A stretch of DNA of 32,871 nt from Corallococcus exercitus (GTDB lineage: Bacteria > Myxococcota > Myxococcia > Myxococcales > Myxococcaceae): the NCBI RefSeq assembly GCF_003611585.1, contig NZ_RAVW01000047.1:1-32871 (forward strand), written 5' to 3'. Position 1 is the first letter of the stretch; each line of letters begins with the position of its first letter. The translations under genes and the position numbers were made by a program. Shown here one piece after another: positions 27,301 to 32,871 of the stretch. Under the pieces are notes generated by a model, which made no database searches, was not told where the DNA came from, and worked only from the letters and a program-made list of their open reading frames with translations.

Positions 27301-30300
27301 TTCTCACCGGGCACGTCCTCGCGCGCGAGCACGATGGCCTCGCGCACGTCCGGGGCCTGGCGCAGCACGGCCTCCACTTCGCCGGGCTCGATGCGGAAGC
27401 CCCGCAGCTTGAGCTGGAAGTCGGTGCGGCCCAGGAACTCCAAGGTGCCGTCGTCGCGCCAGCGGGCCCGGTCACCCGTGCGGTACAGCCGGGCGCCCGG
27501 CGTGGCGGAGTGGGGATGGGGGATGAACCGCTCGGCGGTGAGGTCTGGCCGCTGGAGGTAGCCCCAGGCCAGGCCGTCGCCGCCCACGTACAGCTCGCCG
27601 GGGAGTCCCGGCGGAAGGGGCTGGAGGTGCGCATCCAGCACCCACGCGGTGGAGTTCGCCAGCGGCCGGCCAATGGGCACCGAGCGCTCCACGGTGTCTC
27701 CGGCGCGCAGCGTGTGCGTGGTGGAGAAGGTGGTGTTCTCCGTGGGGCCGTATCCGTTGACGAGCACGGCGTCCGGCGCCATCCGCGCCAGGTGCTCCCG
27801 CACGCGAGGCACGGGCAGCACATCGCCGCCCGCGAGCACCTGCCGCACACCCGCGAGCGAGGCGCCTTCGTGCAGGACCATCTGCTCGAAGAGGGCGGCG
27901 GTGAGCCACAGCGTGGTGACGCCCTCCACGGTCAGCAGCGTGCCCAGCTCCGACAACGAGAGTGCACGCGGTGGCGCCAGCACCAGCTTCGCGCCGTGCA
28001 GCAGCGCGCCCCAGAGCTCCAGGGTGGACGCGTCGAACGCGACCGGTGCCGCGTGGAGGAACACCTGCTCCGGGCCGAAGGAGATGAAGCCGTTGCCCCG
28101 GACCAGGCGCACGATGCCCCGATGCGGCACGCTGACACCCTTGGGACGGCCCGTGCTGCCCGACGTGAACATGACGTAGGCCAGCGCGTCGGCGGGCACC
28201 CGCACGTCCAGCGCCGTGGCCGGCTGCTTCGCGATCAGCTCCGCCTCCGCGTCCAGGAGGACCAGGAGTTCGGCCACCGCCGGCAGCTCATCCGCCAGTG
28301 CCTCCTGGGTGACGAGCACGCTGACGCCCGCCTCCTGGAGCACCCAGGTCGTGCGATCCGCGGGGGCCTTCGCCTCCACGGGCACATAGGCCGCGCCCGC
28401 CTTGAGGATGCCGAGCATGCCGGTGACGAGCTCCGGCGAACGCTCCACGCACAGCCCCACGCGATCCCCAGGCCGCACGCCCAACCGCCGCAGGTGATGC
28501 GCGAGCTGGTTCGACCGCCGATCAAGCTCCGCGTAGGTGAGCTCGCGCGCCGTGACCGCCGGCAGGAAGGCCCCGGCGCTCGCGGGCATCTTCTCGATGA
28601 TGGCGTCCGGCGTGCGCGCTGCCTGCTCCGCGGACAGCGCGGGTGAGAAGGCCTCAGCGCTCGCGGGCATCTTCTCGGCGGCGGCGTCCGGTGTGCGAGC
28701 CGCCTGCTCCGCGGACAGCGCGGGCGAGAAGGCCCCGGCGCTCGCGGGCATCCGCACGGCGATGGCGTCCGGCGTGCGCGCGGCCTGCTCCGCGAACAGC
28801 GCGGGCACGGAGGCGTCACGCGGATACTCCGTCGCGGTGTCGCTCCAGGTGGCCAGCACCTGTCGCCGTTCCTCCGCCGTGAGCAGCGGCAGGCGCGTCA
28901 GCGGGGTCGCTGGCGCATCCACCGCGGCGTCGAGCAACACCTTCAGGTGCCGGGCCATCCCGGCCACCGTGCCGGGCGTGAACAGGGCGGTGTTGAAGTT
29001 GAGGCCTCCCGTGAAACCCTCCGGCGCACGGTGCAGCAGCAGCTCCAGGTCGAAGCGGATCGCGCCCGGGTCGGCGTTCATCGGCTCCAGCGTCAGGCCG
29101 GGCAGGGCCAGCGCCGGCAGCGGTGCGTTCTGCAGCGTGAAGGTGACCTGGAAGAACGGCGTGCGGGAGGCGTCGCGCGCGGGGTGCAGCTCCTCGACGA
29201 GCTTCTCGAACGGGAGGTCCTGGTGCTCGTAGGCGCCCAGGGTGGTGTCCCGCACGCGCTCCAGCAGGGAGCGGAAGGTGTCGTCCTCGCGCAGGCGCGT
29301 GCGCAGGACCACGGTGTTCGCGAAGTAGCCGATGAGGGCCTCGGACTCGGCGTGACGGCGGCCCGCGATGGGGGAGCCCACCAGCACGTCGTCCTGACCG
29401 GCGTAGCGGCCCAGCAGCACCTGGAACGCGGCCAGCAGCACCATGTACGGCGTGGCGCCCTCTCGCTTCGCCAGGGCCTCCAGGGCTTCGCTCGAAGCGG
29501 GCGGGAGGGTGACCGGCATCAGGGCACCCCGGAAGGTCTGCCGGGCCGGACGCGGATGATCCGTGGGCAGCTCCAGGTGCGACGGCGCGCCTTGCAGCTG
29601 CCGGCGCCAGTAGCCGAGCTGTGCCTCCAGCACCGCGCCCTGCAACCAGCCGCGCTGCCACAGCGCGTGGTCGGCGTACTGCACCGGCAGCTCGGGCAGC
29701 GGGGACGGCAGGTTCTGGGAGAGGGCGGCGTAGAGCGTGCCCATCTCGCGCACCAGGACGCCGGTGGACCAGCCGTCGGAGATGATGTGGTGCAGGTTCA
29801 GCACCAGCACGTGCTCGGTGGGCGACAGCTTCAGCAACAGGGCCCGTAGGAGGGGACCCTGCTCCAGGTCGAACGGCGTGCGTGCTTCTTCCGTGGCCAG
29901 CCTTGAGGCCTCGGCGCGGCGCTGCTCCAGGTCCGGGATGCCGGTGAGGTCCACCTGGCGCAGGGGCAGCGGGCCCGGTGCGTGGATGACCTGCTCCGGA
30001 GCGCCTTCGTACTCACGGAACGTGGTGCGCAGGGCTTCATGGCGGCGCAGCAGCCGGTCGAAGCTCCGCTGGAGCGCGGCAATGTCGAGCGTGCCCTCCA
30101 GCCGGAGTGAGAACGGCATGTTGTAGGCCGTGTCCGCGGTGCCCAGTTGATGGATGAACCACAGCCGCTGCTGCGCGAACGACAACGGCAGCACGGCGGG
30201 CCGCACCCCGCGCGTCAGCGGCGTGAGGCCGGTCGACGCGGTGGGCTCGGCTGCCCCGGGCTGGACTGGAGCGGGGGCCACGGCTCCCGACGGAGCGATG

Positions 30301-32826
30301 CGCCGGGCGAGTGCCTCCACCGTGGGGGCTTCGAACAGCGTGCGCAGCGGCACCTCCCGGCCCAGGCGCGCACGCACGCGCGCGGCCACCTGGGTCGCGA
30401 GCAGCGAGTGGCCCCCCAGCTCGAAGAAGCTGTCCCGCACGCCGACCCGCGCGATGCCGAGCACCTGCGCGAAGATCTCCGCCAGGGCGCGCTCGGTGTC
30501 GTCGCGCGGGGCGATGGGCTCTGTGCGAACGGCGGTGGGCGCGTCCGGCGCGGGCAGGGCCTTGCGGTCCACCTTGCCGCTGGAGGTGAGCGGCAGGGCG
30601 TCCAGACGGACGAGGACTGAGGGCACCATGTACTCGGGCAGCCGCGAGTGCAGGAACGCGCGCAGCCCCGCCGTGTCGAGCATCCCGCCTTCGACGGTGA
30701 CATAGGCGATGAGGCGCGGTCCTCCCACGTCGTCCTGGCGCACGACGGCCACGGAGTCGCGCACGCCGGGCCAGGACTGGAGCGCGGCTTCGATGTCTCC
30801 CAGCTCGATGCGGAAGCCACGCAGCTTCACCTGGAAGTCCGCGCGGCCCAGGTACTCCAGCGAGCCGTCGGTGCGCCACCGGGCGATGTCACCCGTGCGG
30901 TACAGGCGTGCGCCGGGCGTGTCGCTGAAGGCATCGGGGATGAAGCGCTCGGCGGTGAAGGTGGGGCGGCGCCAGTAGCCCCGGCCCACCTGCACACCGC
31001 CGATGAACAGCTCCCCCGGGATGCCCACGGGCACCGGCTGTCCGTGGCGATCCAGGACGTACATGCGCGTGTTGGCCACGGGCCGTCCAATGGGGACCAC
31101 GCGGAGTGATGCGTCGCGTGGGCACTCCCAGGACGTCACGTCCACGGCGGCCTCGGTGGGGCCGTAGAGGTTGTGCAGCGTGGCGTGCGGCAGGCGGGCC
31201 TGCGCGCGGAGCACCAGGTCCGCGGGCAGGGCTTCGCCGCTGCACATCACCTGGCGCAGGCGCGTCAGGGACTCCAGGCCGGGCTCCTCCACGAAGACGC
31301 GCAGCATGGACGGCACGAAGTGCGCGGTCGTCACGCCCTCGCGGGCCATCAGCGCCAGCAGGTAGTCCGGCTCCTGGTGTCCGCCGGGCCGTGCGAGCAC
31401 CAGCCTCGCGCCCGTCATCAGTGGCCAGAAGAACTCCCACACGGACACGTCGAAGCTGAACGGCGTCTTCTGCAACACCGTGTCCGAAGGCGTGAGGCCG
31501 TAGCGCGCCTGCATCCAGTGCAGCCGGTTGACGACACCCGCGTGCGCGTTCATCGCGCCCTTGGGACGGCCGGTGCTCCCGGACGTGAAGATGACGTAGG
31601 CGAGCGAGTCCTCACCGGCCAGCGGCGGAGGCGGGGCCGCGGACTGGCGCGCGATGGCTTCCCACTGCGCGTCCAGTGCGATGACCTGCGCGGTGCCGCT
31701 GGGCCGCGAAGCGCGGGCTCCTCCCCGTGAATCCTGCGCGAGAGGGTGCTCGGCATGCGAAGGCAGCGCGGCACGGAAGCGCTCCTGGATGAGGAGCACG
31801 GACGCGGCCGTGTCCTCCAGCATCCCGGCGAGCCGTTCCGCGGGTGTGGCCGGATCCAGCGGGACGTAGGCCGCGCCGGACTTCAGGACGCCCAGCAGGG
31901 CGACGACCATCTCCAGGGAACGCTCCAGGCAGACGCCCACCAGGGTCTCCGGACCCACGCCGCGAGCCCGCAGGTGGTGCGCCAGCTGGTTGGCCCGCGC
32001 TTCGAGCTGCGCGTAGGTGAGCCGCTGGTCCTCGAACTGGAGCGCGATGGCCTCGGGCGTGCGTCCGGCCTGGGCCTCGAAGAGGTGGTGGAGCGTGGCG
32101 CCACGGGGGAAGTCCACGCGCGTGTCGTTCCAGCCGCGCAGCACCTGCTCGCGTGCGGCCGGCGTGAGCAGCGGCAGCGTGGAGACCGGCGCATCCGGCG
32201 CGGCGACGATGGCCCTGGCCAGCACGGTCAGGTGCTCCGCCATGCGGGCCAGGGTCGCGGCGTCGAAGAGGGCGGTGGCGTACTCCAGGCGGCAGCGCAG
32301 GCCGTCGCGCTGCTCCCAGACCTCCAGGGTCAGGTCGAACTTGGACGTCGTCACCGGCACGTCCACGCCGCCAATCTGGAGCCCGGCGCCTCCCGTCGTC
32401 TGGGCCTCGGGCACGTTGATGACGTTGAGGACGGTCTGGAACACCGGCGTACGGCTCAGGTCGCGAGGCACCTGGAGCACGTCCACCAGTTGCTCGAAGG
32501 GCATGTCCTGGCGCGCGTAGCCGCCCAGCGCCTGCTGCTTCACGCGCGACACGAGCTCCCGGAAGCCCGGCGTCCCGTCGAGCTTCGCGCGGAAGGCGAG
32601 CGTGTTGACGAAGCAGCCCAACAGGCCTTCGACCTCGGGGCGGGAGCGGCCGGCGATGGGTGTGCCCACCGCGAAGTCGTCCTGTCCGGAGGTGCGGGCG
32701 AGCAGCACCTGGAACAGCGCCATCAGGACCATGAAGGACGTGGCGCCTTCGCGGCGGCCCAGGGCGAGCAGGGGCTCGGACAGCTCACGGGGCAGGTGGA
32801 AGGCGTGGGCGGCGCCCGCGTAGGAC
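21306..32826 (-). CDS. Nonribosomal peptide synthetase, C-terminal modules with thioesterase (5' partial)
   Basis: The last 3839 residues of an NRPS; the start lies beyond the contig edge. Approximate domains in reading order are: C1, C-terminal half (32826-32190); A1 (32130-30540); PCP1 (Ser codon 30405-30407); C2 (30195-28890, HHIISDG); A2 (28890-27130); PCP2 (Ser 26988-26990); C3 (26815-25500, HHIVSDG); A3 (25500-23950); PCP3 (Ser 23814-23816); C4 (23645-22330, HHTVSDG); PCP4 (Ser 22158-22160); and a type I thioesterase (22020-21306, GWSMGG, GTHYTLL). Specificity codes read by eye against GrsA: A1 DVWHMSLVDK (Ser), A2 DALWLGGTFK (Val-like) and A3 DAEDLGAVDK (near the Gln code DAQDLGVVDK; Glu or a basic residue is possible). 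No epimerisation, methylation or cyclisation domain is seen. The final module has no A domain. The product is a linear or cyclic peptide of unknown identity. Confidence 0.95.
28566..28808 (-). repeat. 81-bp in-frame tandem triplication at the front of NRPS A2
   Basis: Three copies begin at 28566, 28647 and 28728, each 81 bp. Each encodes a 27-residue unit built on AEQAARTPDA, then KMPASA or RMPASA, then AFSPAL or AFLPAV. The first part is the normal N-terminal segment of an adenylation domain (LF-x-x-QAARTPDAIAV). The copies differ at several bases, so they are not an assembly loop of one read. Confidence 0.92.
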
Positions 32827-32871
32827 CTGTCTCTTATAAACATCTCCGAGCCCACGAGACATGCGCAGATC
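32827..32871. other. Sequencing adaptor contamination at the contig end
   Basis: The first 34 bases (32827-32860) match the Nextera transposase adaptor (mosaic end plus read-2 primer part) at 33 of 34 positions, with one difference at 32839. They are followed by an 8-base index-like ATGCGCAG (32861-32868) and ATC, the start of the flow-cell arm. These bases are not genomic. Translating through them gives the artefactual NRPS N-terminus MGSEMFIRDR. Confidence 0.95.

Overview
The window is a high-GC (about 70 %) stretch of a predatory myxobacterium, most likely Myxococcaceae (Corallococcus or Myxococcus). The grounds are the combination of genes: an NtrC-type two-component pair, an FHA/GAF enhancer-binding protein, a membrane Ser/Thr kinase with PEGA domains, a Cys-rich lipoprotein, a GON-domain lipoprotein and a giant NRPS. 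The genus is an inference. No rRNA, tRNA, CRISPR array, phage or insertion sequence was seen, and no gene-free stretch exceeds about 230 bases.

Layout. (1) 42-4144, minus strand: a Pal-like OmpA lipoprotein, then a sigma-54 response regulator translationally overlapped with its membrane histidine kinase. (2) 4301-7618: a redox and sulfide block. Glutathione peroxidase converges on an ETHE1-type persulfide dioxygenase. That gene is divergent from a sulfide:quinone oxidoreductase of the mitochondrial type, which is followed by a beta-carbonic anhydrase. SQR makes persulfide from sulfide and the dioxygenase oxidises it, so these genes form a plausible H2S-disposal module. (3) 7638-13499, minus strand: a 1953-residue helicase-nuclease of the DUF4011/DUF3320 type with a transglutaminase-like front end, of lower GC than its neighbours. 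(4) 13726-18867, plus strand: a signalling block made of an FHA-GAF-sigma-54 activator, a 25-cysteine lipoprotein, a Ser/Thr kinase and a translationally coupled membrane/TPR protein. The activator and the kinase both begin about 10 nt after the same octamer CCTAGACT, which suggests near-leaderless transcripts. (5) 18900-21077: a GNAT acetyltransferase and, convergently, a lipoprotein with two tandem GON domains. (6) 21306 to the right edge, minus strand: the last 3839 residues of an NRPS, arranged (C)-A-PCP-C-A-PCP-C-A-PCP-C-PCP-TE. Its terminal module has no adenylation domain. Specificity codes read by eye suggest Ser, Val, then a Gln/Glu-like or basic residue.

The last 45 bases (32827-32871) are sequencing-library adaptor, not genome. 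The NRPS therefore runs off a contig edge and its first modules are missing. The most unusual biology is the A-less terminal NRPS module, the in-frame 81-bp triplication at the start of adenylation domain 2, the large helicase-nuclease that seems to lack one expected catalytic Asp, and the degenerate FHA domain beside the kinase.
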